Shown here: positions 1 to 7,855 of the stretch, in pieces
Layout of the letters: each line of letters begins with the position of its first letter
Numbering within the stretch: the stretch's first letter is position 1
NCBI GenBank assembly: GCA_028875335.1
Contig: JAPPEF010000194.1
Span: forward strand, 1 to 62,871
Origin: Gemmatimonadota bacterium
GTDB lineage: Bacteria; Latescibacterota; UBA2968; UBA8231
Reading direction: 5' to 3'
Length of the DNA: 62,871 bases
Notes under the pieces: model-generated
Databases searched by the model: none
Seen by the model: only the letters and a program-made list of their open reading frames with translations
What the model was told of the DNA's origin: nothing
Made by a program: the position numbers and the translations under genes

Positions 1-110
1 AAATCCACGGAAACCATGCGGTAGCGCGGATCGAGTCGCGGCATATAGGTCCGCAAGCCCGAGCCAATCGTGCCGCGTCCACCGATGAGCAAAACCTTGT
101 ATTCTGACAC
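1..110 (-). CDS. NAD(P)-dependent epimerase/dehydratase-like protein, N-terminus only (runs off the window)
   Basis: Reading the minus strand from a GTG at 110 gives a short N-terminus with the Rossmann nucleotide-binding pattern GGRGTIGSGL after a hydrophobic beta strand (KVLLI). This is typical of extended short-chain dehydrogenase/epimerase proteins. The start is supported by AAAAGGAG at 119-126, 8 nt upstream; a second in-frame GTG at 113 would lie too close to it. The substrate cannot be inferred from 36 residues, and the rest lies before base 1. The next gene diverges from it. Confidence 0.6.
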   Translation of the reverse strand, partial: MSEYKVLLIGGRGTIGSGLRTYMPRLDPRYRMVSVD

Positions 111-244
111 CACTAGCTCTCCTTTTGCGTTGAGATGAAAATTAGCTGGCTTGGTAAATACGTGCAACGGCGTGTTACGACCGATTCTGCTATAGTAATG
201 AATGGGTCTCTACTTGACATTATAGCTGATTGATGGCCGTCTTT

Positions 245-408
245 GTCAGGTTGCTAAGTACACGACAGTAATCCAGCATGGGAGATTTGAGATGCTTCGA
301 CTCCGCTGCGCTCCGCTCAGCATGACTGGTGATGACGCCCCTTGCTGTCATGCTGAGCGAAGCGAAGCATCTCATACTGCTCTACTGTCGTATACTTAGG
401 TCAGGTTG
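245..408. mobile_element. MITE-like element (254-399) with 9-bp target-site duplication
   Basis: The ends 254-270 and 383-399 are 17-bp terminal inverted repeats with one mismatch (CTAAGTACACGACAGTA at the left). They are flanked by a perfect 9-bp direct repeat GTCAGGTTG at 245-253 and 400-408, as expected for a target-site duplication. Inside lies a second inverted repeat (289-326 against 347-373, containing the TCATGCTGAGCGAAGC type core). The element is 146 bp, has no coding capacity, and would need a transposase supplied in trans. It sits directly upstream of the PcfJ-like gene's ribosome binding site. Confidence 0.8.
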
Positions 409-430
409 TAATAATAGAGGAGTCTGCCAG

Positions 431-1927
431 TTGACAGGATTGACGCAAACCGCAGCCGATACAACAGTCGTCCCGACTTGGGAGGAGCTGGCCAAGGTGG
501 GCTTTGAATCGCTCTCATCCTACCAGAACTGGTGTCGGCTCAGCGGCATGGACGACGGCCTAGATCGGGAGCAGCCCGCTAACTGGCTGGAGCGCCACTT
601 GGCCGAGGCACTAGCGCCTAAGCGCCCGCTGACAGAAAAACGCCGGCAGACCCTGGAGCAACTCGCCGCCGGCGAACTCCCCTGGAAGGGCTTCGTCGTA
701 GAATGGCTCGGGAAAGACGCAGAGGCACACAAGGCGTTCCGGCACCTGATTCTGCACGTCGATGGCTTCATCAATGTGATAACTGCCAAGAGCATCTATA
801 AGCCAGGTCATTACCGACACCTAACCCACTGTCTTCTGGCCTTGGCCCATCACCACCGCCGCTGGATTCGCCCTCTAGAAGAGTGGCGCTGCGTCTCCCC
901 CAAAGACGGCCATCCCCGGCGCAGCGATCAAGTCTTCTCGCTGGCGTGCTATTTATTGGCGCGTTACCCAGTGCCCACTGCCATGGTCGCGGCTTGGTTC
1001 GAGGGCGTCGAGGAGCAGGGTTTGCGGCAACAGGAGTGGTTTATGCACATGGCCTCTGGCGGTAGTATCCGCGACCTGGACGCGCCCATCAAACTGACGC
1101 GGCGCATGGCCCATCTCTTTCAGCGCTCGCCCCAGCTAGGCAACATCGAAAAGGGCATGCGCTGGGCGCAGGTCATCAGCATGGGCGGCAATGGGACTCT
1201 AACGCAGGCGATCCTCAAAACCCGCCTAGGGCGCAATTTCGAAAACGACGAGTTCTGGAGTTCGGTGGTGCTTTTCCTAGTCAACAACGCGATGATGGAC
1301 CCGACTTGGGTGGGACCGATCGTCGACTATGTCCACAACATGAAATTTGCCCCGCGCCGCACTGTGCAGGAGGGCGGCGGTGTGGAGGAAGGGCCGCCGC
1401 CGCAGCCCAACTTCACCATGAAGGGCCGCAGCGCCACCAAACTCCTGCGCCAGGTCGAGGCTTGGCACGGTCACTTGAGCCGTGAGGAATACGTCAATTT
1501 TCAATCCTGGCAGCCGTGTGGAATGCGGCAGTGGGAGTTGGAGGACGAGACGGACGAACTGGGCAAGGTGCGGTGGACAGTGCAGGAGCTGTTGTCGAGT
1601 TGGGAACTGGCCGCCGAAGGCCGGGCAATGCACCACTGCGTGGTCTCGTATTCAGACCAGTGCGCCGACGGCAACACCGCGATCTGGTCGATTTGCGCGC
1701 TGCAAGAAGAAACTGAGGAACGGGAGCACGTGCTGACGGTCGCGCTGGACATCAAGGGCCGGACGGTGACTCAGGCTAGGGGGCGCTACAACGCAGTGCC
1801 CAACAAACCGCCGAAGGCCGGGAAGGTTCGCAACGAGATACAGGGCGGTTACTTGCGTTTGTTGGACCGCTCCGAGCACGTCATGCAAGAATGGATGCAG
1901 CGCGAGCGCTTGCGCCGCGACGATTGA
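431..1927 (+). CDS. PcfJ-like domain protein
   Basis: This 498-residue protein has near its C-terminus the motif MHHCVVSYSDQCADGNTAIW, followed by strands and VTQARGRYNAVPNKPP. That is characteristic of the PcfJ family found on plasmids and mobile elements; the molecular function is unknown. I place the start at the TTG at 431, because AGAGGAG (416-422) lies 8 nt upstream. An in-frame ATG at 329 exists only because a MITE inserted at 254-399, and its extra residues are MITE sequence. The gene lies beside a Qat defence operon on the opposite strand, so a mobile-element or defence context is plausible but not shown. Confidence 0.65.
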   Translation: MTGLTQTAADTTVVPTWEELAKVGFESLSSYQNWCRLSGMDDGLDREQPANWLERHLAEALAPKRPLTEKRRQTLEQLAAGELPWKGFVVEWLGKDAEAHKAFRHLILHVDGFINVITAKSIYKPGHYRHLTHCLLALAHHHRRWIRPLEEWRCVSPKDGHPRRSDQVFSLACYLLARYPVPTAMVAAWFEGVEEQGLRQQEWFMHMASGGSIRDLDAPIKLTRRMAHLFQRSPQLGNIEKGMRWAQVISMGGNGTLTQAILKTRLGRNFENDEFWSSVVLFLVNNAMMDPTWVGPIVDYVHNMKFAPRRTVQEGGGVEEGPPPQPNFTMKGRSATKLLRQVEAWHGHLSREEYVNFQSWQPCGMRQWELEDETDELGKVRWTVQELLSSWELAAEGRAMHHCVVSYSDQCADGNTAIWSICALQEETEEREHVLTVALDIKGRTVTQARGRYNAVPNKPPKAGKVRNEIQGGYLRLLDRSEHVMQEWMQRERLRRDD

Positions 1928-2021
1928 CCAGCCTTGGACGCGCAGTGGACGCGATCTGTGCCTTCACGAGAAATTTGTCGTCGCCGAGTACCGCTGGGTT
2001 TGTATTTCCCGCTGGCCGACC

Positions 2022-2315
2022 TTACTCATCCTTCGTATTCACTACTTTCCAATGGCCTCCCTTGGCGGGCCCGATCCGTTCAAGGACGCCCATTTTTTTC
2101 AGCTTACCGATCTGCCACTCGACTCCCTTTGCCGTGATCCCGAGTCGGTTCGCCAGTTCCGCCGTGGTGATTGAGGAGTCAGCGGTGATCAGGGCCAAGA
2201 TTTTCTCCCTAGTTTTCTCCCTAGTTTTCTCCCTAGTTTTCTCCCTAGGTTCTCTTAGGCTTGGACCCGAGCTTGGACCCGAGCTTGGACCCCGACTTGT
2301 ACCCCGACTTGCACC
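2022..2315 (-). pseudogene. C-terminal remnant of an AlbA/RecG-like (COG2865-type) ATP-binding protein
   Basis: The minus-strand frame ending with TAA at 2022 reads ILALITADSSITTAELA, then LGITAKGVEWQIGKLKKMG and LERIGPAKGGHWKV. This is the winged-helix C-terminus typical of AlbA_2-domain 'putative transcriptional regulator/RecG-like' proteins. Upstream it passes through in-frame 12-bp repeats (REKT units, then Ser/Gly/Pro-rich units) and hits a stop at 2316-2318. No start codon is available, so only a remnant survives. A fragment of the central part of the same family lies at 8989-9246 on the same strand in the expected order, with the qat island between them. Confidence 0.6.
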
Positions 2316-2353
2316 CTAACTTGCACCCCGACTTGCACCTCAGCTTGACCCCA
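2201..2353. repeat. Two blocks of 12-bp tandem repeats
   Basis: Four exact units of TTTTCTCCCTAG run from 2201 to 2248. They are followed (2259-2353) by about eight diverging 12-bp units of the type GCTTGGACCCGA / ACTTGCACCCCG. Both blocks lie in the linker of the AlbA/RecG-like remnant. The period is a multiple of three, so slippage would have kept the reading frame while the gene was intact. Members of this protein family often carry such variable low-complexity linkers. Confidence 0.8.
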
Positions 2354-2474
2354 GGCTGGCCGCGACTCTGGCTGTTTGTACGCTGCTGATGAAGATGCGG
2401 AGGGGAACATGGTGTAACTTTAGTTCCTCGTTACGTATGCTAATGCTCATTTCCCAATTGGATCTATCGTAACC

Positions 2475-3251
2475 CTATGTCTGACCGAGCCCTATAAAGT
2501 AGAAGACTCGCATCGCATTAGACCGCAGTATACGTTTCAGATCACCCACGGAAACGCCTCTTGCAACAGCTAGACGTTCGGTGGTCATGATAACATCGGC
2601 TGGCTCACTCTTGCGATCACCCATAGAGGTGAATGGAGCATCTGTTTCTGTGAGGACCCGATCCTCTGGTAGGCTCTTCACGAACCTACGTCCCCTTTCG
2701 TGTTCAAGCATATGCTGGTTGATTGAGAAGTAACAGCCTATACTCGCGGCCTTGTGGCCAACGGTTATAGATCCCGAGAACCAGTGCAAAATCGGCAAGA
2801 CGCGGTCAGCAGTCGTGTACTCCTTTAGCAATTCCACCACCGTGCTTTCAGCCCTGCGGCTATGGATACTGAGAACACGTCCACCAAGATGCTGAGCAGC
2901 GACTAAGGCTCGTGTAAAGACCTCGACTTGTGCCTGCCAGCTCTTTTGATACTGCCGACTGCCATCAAGTCCGATCTCTCCGATCAGGCGGCTCTCCTTC
3001 ATATGCTCTTCCAATAACGCTATCTCGTGGTGACGTTCGCCGACGAGTTCAGGATGGAGACCAAGCGCCGGAAATACATACCGACTTCCCTTCGTCCACC
3101 GTCGGTTCTGAAGCCATGCTTTCGGTGTTGTTGTAACGGCAAGCGTAACGATCCCTTTTCTCTCGCACGCTGCGATCACTCCGGTAGGATCGGAATAAAG
3201 ATCAACGTGACAGTGAAAATCAAATCCTCGTATTGGCTCAATTCCCTTCAT
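2475..3251 (-). CDS. qatD: QatD, TatD-like metal-dependent nuclease of the Qat anti-phage system
   Basis: The 258-residue protein is a TatD-family amidohydrolase-fold protein. The N-terminal metal motif FDFHCHVD (His13, His15), the LIGEIGLDG glutamate motif, the IHSRRA and LHWFSGS histidine segments and LTETDAPF (metal Asp) are all present. It is the last gene of qatABCD and overlaps qatC by 4 bp (3248-3251), so the two are translationally coupled. In the described Qat system (QatA KAP ATPase, QatB, QatC QueC-like, QatD TatD-like) all four genes contribute to phage defence. The DNase role is inferred from family membership. Confidence 0.9.
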   Translation of the reverse strand: MKGIEPIRGFDFHCHVDLYSDPTGVIAACERKGIVTLAVTTTPKAWLQNRRWTKGSRYVFPALGLHPELVGERHHEIALLEEHMKESRLIGEIGLDGSRQYQKSWQAQVEVFTRALVAAQHLGGRVLSIHSRRAESTVVELLKEYTTADRVLPILHWFSGSITVGHKAASIGCYFSINQHMLEHERGRRFVKSLPEDRVLTETDAPFTSMGDRKSEPADVIMTTERLAVARGVSVGDLKRILRSNAMRVFYFIGLGQT

Positions 3252-4609
3252 AACGGCCGAACCGCAACACCACTCAAAACTGCTTCAACTTCCGCAATTC
3301 CGCGTGCAAAGACAGCCGCGTAGTCGGCAATCTCTTGATCGGAATAATCGGAAAGAGGACCAGGTTTTCGTATCAGGATTTGAGCTAGTTCCGGGCGCTG
3401 TGCTAGTCGTCGCGCCATCAATTGAAAAGACCGAACATTCTCGCCCTCGGATCGCTTTGCATTCAGCGTCTGAGCAGACAGATTAACTAACGTATACGGC
3501 GTTGGGTCATTTCCGAATGCGTGCTTGATTGCGCTGCGTCGTATCAGACATGGAACACAATGGCCGCAATGTTGGGGAGCCAGTCCTTTCCACCGCGCCT
3601 TCGTGATCGACGAGCACGATACTGTCGTTTCCAAATGACTCCGAAGGAAGGCCTTGTTCGCACACTCAGACAGCATCTCGCCTTTTGTCCGAAAGCGGTA
3701 TGGGTTCTGCCAAGAGATTGCTATACCTAGGTGGCGCGACAGATCTGCCCACCTTGCTATGTAAAAGGGATGCGTCGTGCGTGTACTCCAAGCACCTATC
3801 CGCAACGGGTCAAGCGGTACATTCAGGACGATAAGACCGTTCTCTGGTACGTACACGGTCATATCCCTGTCAAGACCGCTAGCGGCTAGCGCCGCCAGCG
3901 CAAAGAACAGGAACGAACGGCCTCTGGTGGTCTTCTCGGGTTCAGATCCTTGGATAAGACTATCAGGGAAGCCCACACGCGCACGCACATGTCGGGTTGC
4001 CAAATCCCCATACACGCTTCCCAGCCGCTCAGCGCATATTTTTTGCGAACTGGTGCTTGTGTCCCAATAATGGCTGACGAAGAGCGGATTCGCGCCGTCT
4101 GCCAGCAGGTCAATCGCCCCAACGAAGCTGTCGAGCCCACCCGAGAACAGACACAGGCTGTCGAATGTCGGGCGGCCCTGCTCCGTCTCGGGCTTTATGA
4201 TCTGCTGATAGTCTCGATGACGTGCTCGAAAGAAAATGCGCCAACGATCTCCCGTAAGGAAATTCAGCATCCTTATGATTAGGGTGCTCTCATTTTCCCA
4301 GAGTTCCAGATTTACCACGGGCACATACAGATCAATCTCGCGTGTCCAGCTATCTTGGGACTCGCTCGCTCGCGATATCCGCGTGTCAGCCGCCGTTACT
4401 GTTGCAGCTAGTAAGCCCAAATCGAGCGCGGTATTTGTCGGACGTATGGAGAGATCGCCTAACTGATCAATCATTTGCCCGAGCCCGAAACCAAGCCGTC
4501 CGTCGCTGTCGATGAAACGAAGCTCTGTCACCTCAGAGCCACGCTCTTGAACCCTGATTTGCGATGTGTCTGTCGGCCCTAGCCGTGCTATGATGCTGTG
4601 TCGTCTCAT
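3248..4609 (-). CDS. qatC: QatC, QueC-like PP-loop protein of the Qat anti-phage system
   Basis: This 453-residue protein has the PP-loop ATP-pyrophosphatase motif SGGLDS at about 156-161 and a cysteine cluster HCGHCVPC near 345. These match 7-cyano-7-deazaguanine synthase (QueC), where the cysteines bind zinc. The protein is about twice the length of housekeeping QueC, with an extra N-terminal domain, as expected for QatC. It overlaps qatB by 4 bp and qatD by 4 bp. No other queuosine genes are nearby, which supports a defence role over tRNA or DNA deazaguanine synthesis. Whether it forms a nitrile or modifies a protein cannot be read from sequence. Confidence 0.9.
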   Translation of the reverse strand: MRRHSIIARLGPTDTSQIRVQERGSEVTELRFIDSDGRLGFGLGQMIDQLGDLSIRPTNTALDLGLLAATVTAADTRISRASESQDSWTREIDLYVPVVNLELWENESTLIIRMLNFLTGDRWRIFFRARHRDYQQIIKPETEQGRPTFDSLCLFSGGLDSFVGAIDLLADGANPLFVSHYWDTSTSSQKICAERLGSVYGDLATRHVRARVGFPDSLIQGSEPEKTTRGRSFLFFALAALAASGLDRDMTVYVPENGLIVLNVPLDPLRIGAWSTRTTHPFYIARWADLSRHLGIAISWQNPYRFRTKGEMLSECANKAFLRSHLETTVSCSSITKARWKGLAPQHCGHCVPCLIRRSAIKHAFGNDPTPYTLVNLSAQTLNAKRSEGENVRSFQLMARRLAQRPELAQILIRKPGPLSDYSDQEIADYAAVFARGIAEVEAVLSGVAVRPL

Positions 4610-5508
4610 TCTTCGATGTCACCCCATGCGCTAAGAATATCCCAAGCATTCTGGTATGTCTCATCCACGATGCTTGAGATATATTGGTCCGACAAACTGG
4701 GCAAATCAGTGAGATCGGACGAAAAAGCATCGCGCATCGCACGTCGGATGTAATCATGGAGCTGAGCTTCGAATGCCTCGACAGCCGAGAGATCAGCAGC
4801 CATTCGGAATCCGTTTGTTCCAATATCCTGAAACAGCCGCGTCTCGATCGCATGTGCGGCGAATGTCAGGAAGACTTCCTGAAGCTGTTCGGTTGACAGG
4901 CCATCTAAGTTCTCAATCCCGAGTTGGTCTAGATCGGCAATTGTTTCCAGCCAAGCATCGCGTGCGATCCCTTCATCGATTGATCCGCCATCTGGGCAAA
5001 TGACATCAGTAAGCCCAAGAAATACATCCACAACTGGGCGTCCGACCAGATTCTCCAGATTATGCTGCCGCAGGGTCGTGTCAATGCCGTCCCGCTGAAA
5101 TCCTCGGAGGATATTGAACATTCCCCCGGCAGCCACACGTGAGGCACCCACCCGCCGCGTTGCCCTTCTGCTTCCGCCGGTTCCCGAGCGTACATAGTCG
5201 CGTACGGCGCGCCGTAGGGCCCCTCGGTCGTTGCCGCCCGATCGCGCAAATGACGAAAAATTCCTCCGTGCAACTCGAAATCGAGCCGGCTGCGGGGCAG
5301 GCTCAATTGCCGGTCGTGGTGATGTATCATTCTGATTATCTTGATCTCCTGGAGCGTCGATGTCGTCCGTCTGATCGCCTTGATTTCCTGTGTCTCCCGA
5401 TGGAACAACATCCACGCCCGGCACCGCTTCTGCATCCGGCTCATCAAGCCACGTTGGCACAAGCGGTGTGTTCGAATTGGGGCCACTTGAAAGTCCTGAA
5501 GTTCCCAT
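4606..5508 (-). CDS. qatB: QatB, conserved component of the Qat anti-phage system
   Basis: This 300-residue protein has an acidic, low-complexity N-terminus (about 1-80, rich in Asp, Asn, Pro and Gln). A Ser/Arg/Gly-rich stretch follows (RSGTGGSRRATRRVGASR near 110), then a mainly helical C-terminal half without recognisable catalytic motifs. Identification rests on position and length: it lies between the KAP ATPase and the QueC-like gene, as in known qatABCD loci. QatB is reported to be a substrate or partner of QatC. That role is family knowledge, not visible here. Confidence 0.8.
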   Translation of the reverse strand: MGTSGLSSGPNSNTPLVPTWLDEPDAEAVPGVDVVPSGDTGNQGDQTDDIDAPGDQDNQNDTSPRPAIEPAPQPARFRVARRNFSSFARSGGNDRGALRRAVRDYVRSGTGGSRRATRRVGASRVAAGGMFNILRGFQRDGIDTTLRQHNLENLVGRPVVDVFLGLTDVICPDGGSIDEGIARDAWLETIADLDQLGIENLDGLSTEQLQEVFLTFAAHAIETRLFQDIGTNGFRMAADLSAVEAFEAQLHDYIRRAMRDAFSSDLTDLPSLSDQYISSIVDETYQNAWDILSAWGDIEE

Positions 5509-5509
5509 A

Positions 5510-7444
5510 TCATCCCGTCCCTTTGCTCAAACTACTGAGGGATAGCTCCGCGGCTTTCTTGAGGCTGCTATTCTCATCTTGAGTTGCCCATTGCGACATC
5601 AGGATGTGTAGTCGTTCCCTCGCAGCCGATTCAGTCAATATTTCGTTCCAGCCCCTCACAACCCAGATACCAAGCTCCCTATCCGCGATTCCGTCGAGGA
5701 CACTCAACACTTCCGACTGGAAGATCGGATGGTGCTTCGCTACGATGCTCATCCCGTGGAAGCCTGATGGCTGGGCCGTGAAATCTCCCTGACTTAGTAC
5801 TCGCTCTCTGAGCGAAACGAACACCTGATCGGCATCGTTCTCTGAAAGTGCCTTTACCTCGGGCTCAACGCTCCGCACTGCTATCTCCGGTCCACAGAGA
5901 TTCTCGATTAACCTATCTAAGTCGCCTAGTTCCGGGACAACAATCATACGTTTGTCGCGCGCAATAAAGACATATGGCCGTAGATCACGCCCCGCTAACG
6001 CTGGCTCAATCCGCAACCAGCGCTTCAGCCACTCTCGTTCCAACCACTGCTTGGTTGCTTCGTCTAGCGAGAGATCGATTGTCGTCTCCTTTCCATTCTT
6101 ATCCTTCTTCGCAGAGGTCTCTACATTGTCCTCTCTCGTTGCTTTTTCTTCGAGCAATCTCAGCTCTTCTGCCGCCCCTTCCTTCGCAACCATCACCCGT
6201 CCGGCGATGTACTCGTAAAAGTCCGGTTGGAATCGTTCAGCTAGCATCAGCTTGGCCAATACGGCCTGATTGATCGAGTCTCCGAACCCTTGGGCATCCG
6301 CAATCGCGTGTCTGATAAGTAAGGAGTTCAGGAACCTCTTGATTTGCCTTGGGTTGCCCTTGCTACCCTCTGCGAGAATCGGGCCAATTTGTTGAGACAA
6401 GACGTATGTCTCACCGAGTTCGGTTTTGCGTTGTGCCTCTACTGCTTCGACATCTGACGATCTGATTCCCGATCCCAGCCAAGGTTTGTTGAGACTAGTC
6501 TTGGCTGTGCGGAGCAACTGTTGGAAACCCTCGTGTTCTGTACCTACCAGAGATTCAATCAACAAGAGCGTCACATAGATTGTGGTCTCCTGTATCCCTA
6601 GCGTTGGAATGCGGAATGGTACTTGGATAAGCTTTTCGAGATAATTCCGTGCATAAGGCATCGGTCCGGAGGCTGCGGGCAGTTCTGGGAAATGCTGCCG
6701 TACCGCATATTCGATCATTGCCTCATCAGCACCGATTACAAAGGCCGTACGCGGCACAAATAGGAACAATCGGATCGCTTCCAACGTATCAATTGCCGTT
6801 GTAGGGAGACAGCGATCAAGATCGTCGATCAAGACGACGAGTCGATCAATTTTGGCCTCAGCCAGTAGATTGCCGAAGTCTTCCCGAAATTGGTGGATTT
6901 GTTCCGTGACATGGGCATCCTCGGCCGGCTTCAGAGATGACATCGCTTCTTCGAGCTTAGCCTGAATTTCCTCTTGCGATATGGCCTTAGGATTACCAAT
7001 CAATGACTTCAGATTACCTACAACTGCCTCAATCTGATCGGGAGAAGGCAATCCAGTTGTGAGCGTTAACGCAATGCCGCTGCCCCGCTTAGCCCACTTG
7101 AGCCAGTCTACACGCTTTATCAGGCGTGTGCTGAGTTCCTTGACCTTGTCTACATTCGGCCGTTGGCGGGACAGCTCAGTGATTGTCGACTCGATCAGAA
7201 CGGCTTTCGCGTCGTCGAAGCCTTGAAATTCCCATCCATTGAACCAAAGGCAGGCAACTCTCTCGTCTTGGCAAAGCCCTGACTCGATCATCTTGAGTAT
7301 ACTTGACTTACCTGCTCCCCAATCGCCATGAATCCCTACTGATAGTGCCTGCTGACTATTATTCTTTAGTAATTCGATAACAGTACGGGAGATTGCTTCG
7401 TAATTGAGGAAATCTGTAGCTGTCTCATGGTCTGGTATCAGCAT
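5510..7444 (-). CDS. qatA: QatA, KAP-family P-loop NTPase of the Qat anti-phage system
   Basis: The 644-residue protein shows Walker A GDWGAGKSS at 40-48 and Walker B VVLIDDLDRC at about 203-212, separated by a helical insertion (about 100-195). This is the KAP NTPase layout. A helical C-terminal part, which includes the segment GNPRQIKRFLNSL, follows. No clear transmembrane helices are seen. It is the first gene of the operon; qatB starts 1 nt after its stop. An AAAGGAG lies about 14 nt upstream of the ATG, which is rather far. The upstream edge abuts a truncated toxin gene, suggesting the operon was inserted there. Confidence 0.9.
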   Translation of the reverse strand: MLIPDHETATDFLNYEAISRTVIELLKNNSQQALSVGIHGDWGAGKSSILKMIESGLCQDERVACLWFNGWEFQGFDDAKAVLIESTITELSRQRPNVDKVKELSTRLIKRVDWLKWAKRGSGIALTLTTGLPSPDQIEAVVGNLKSLIGNPKAISQEEIQAKLEEAMSSLKPAEDAHVTEQIHQFREDFGNLLAEAKIDRLVVLIDDLDRCLPTTAIDTLEAIRLFLFVPRTAFVIGADEAMIEYAVRQHFPELPAASGPMPYARNYLEKLIQVPFRIPTLGIQETTIYVTLLLIESLVGTEHEGFQQLLRTAKTSLNKPWLGSGIRSSDVEAVEAQRKTELGETYVLSQQIGPILAEGSKGNPRQIKRFLNSLLIRHAIADAQGFGDSINQAVLAKLMLAERFQPDFYEYIAGRVMVAKEGAAEELRLLEEKATREDNVETSAKKDKNGKETTIDLSLDEATKQWLEREWLKRWLRIEPALAGRDLRPYVFIARDKRMIVVPELGDLDRLIENLCGPEIAVRSVEPEVKALSENDADQVFVSLRERVLSQGDFTAQPSGFHGMSIVAKHHPIFQSEVLSVLDGIADRELGIWVVRGWNEILTESAARERLHILMSQWATQDENSSLKKAAELSLSSLSKGTG

Positions 7445-7484
7445 TTTTTAGAATAGTACTCCTTTGGGACTCGCGAACTGGCCA

Positions 7485-7548
7485 TCAAACGTGTTCCGGG
7501 AGGCGTCTATATGCATCCCAGAAGCTCATCTGTGCAAACGAATCACAT
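7485..7548 (-). pseudogene. 5' remnant of a RelE/ParE-like toxin gene
   Basis: Immediately after the antitoxin stop, one minus-strand frame reads DSFAQMSFWDAYRRLPEHV before a stop at 7485-7487. 'FW.AY..LP..V' is the usual N-terminal pattern of small RelE-like toxins paired with this kind of antitoxin. About 20 codons remain and the rest is missing, with qatA starting 41 bp further on. The call rests on a short match in the right place and frame-independent context, so it is tentative. Confidence 0.4.
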
Positions 7549-7773
7549 CTACCACTTTTCTATATCGACTGGCTGAGTCCGTCCTGCTTGACGGGTTGCC
7601 AAGGTCTCATAGGATAGTCGCTCCAGCAAATCCTCCGATTCGGGTCGCGCGAACAACTCGGCCCAACGCTGGTCCGACTCTAGTGCGGCTAGCAGAAAAC
7701 GCGCAAATTTATTCTGTTCTTCTTGCGGGAGTTTGGCGACTCGCTCAAAGGCCTCCTGTAGAAGTTGGGTCAT
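7549..7773 (-). CDS. Antitoxin-like protein (toxin partner truncated)
   Basis: This 74-residue acidic, helical protein begins MTQLLQEAFERVAKLPQEEQ. It resembles antitoxins/addiction-module components encoded just upstream of RelE-like toxins ('..AFE..SKLPEEEQD..A..LL.EL.SE.RW..LF'). The ATG at 7773 is chosen because AAGGAGG lies 6 nt upstream; a longer in-frame start at 7863 has no such site. The downstream toxin survives only as a remnant at 7485-7548, so this is an orphan antitoxin. It sits between a nuclease gene and the qat operon on the same strand. Confidence 0.6.
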   Translation of the reverse strand: MTQLLQEAFERVAKLPQEEQNKFARFLLAALESDQRWAELFARPESEDLLERLSYETLATRQAGRTQPVDIEKW

Positions 7774-7855
7774 TGTTTTCCTCCTTGCGAAGACATAGTC
7801 TTCCGCTAGCGCACGGCGTCCATTTCCAAGGGCGCTGTCCATTGTCCCTTGCCCG

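Noticed and set aside
329..430. Upstream ATG extension of the PcfJ-like gene
   Set aside because: The 34 extra codons are translated from the MITE and have no ribosome site; AGAGGAG at 416-422 points to the TTG at 431.
3248..4609. Queuosine/preQ0 biosynthesis (QueC)
   Set aside because: The protein is twice the normal length and lies between qatB and qatD without other queuosine genes; Qat defence fits better.
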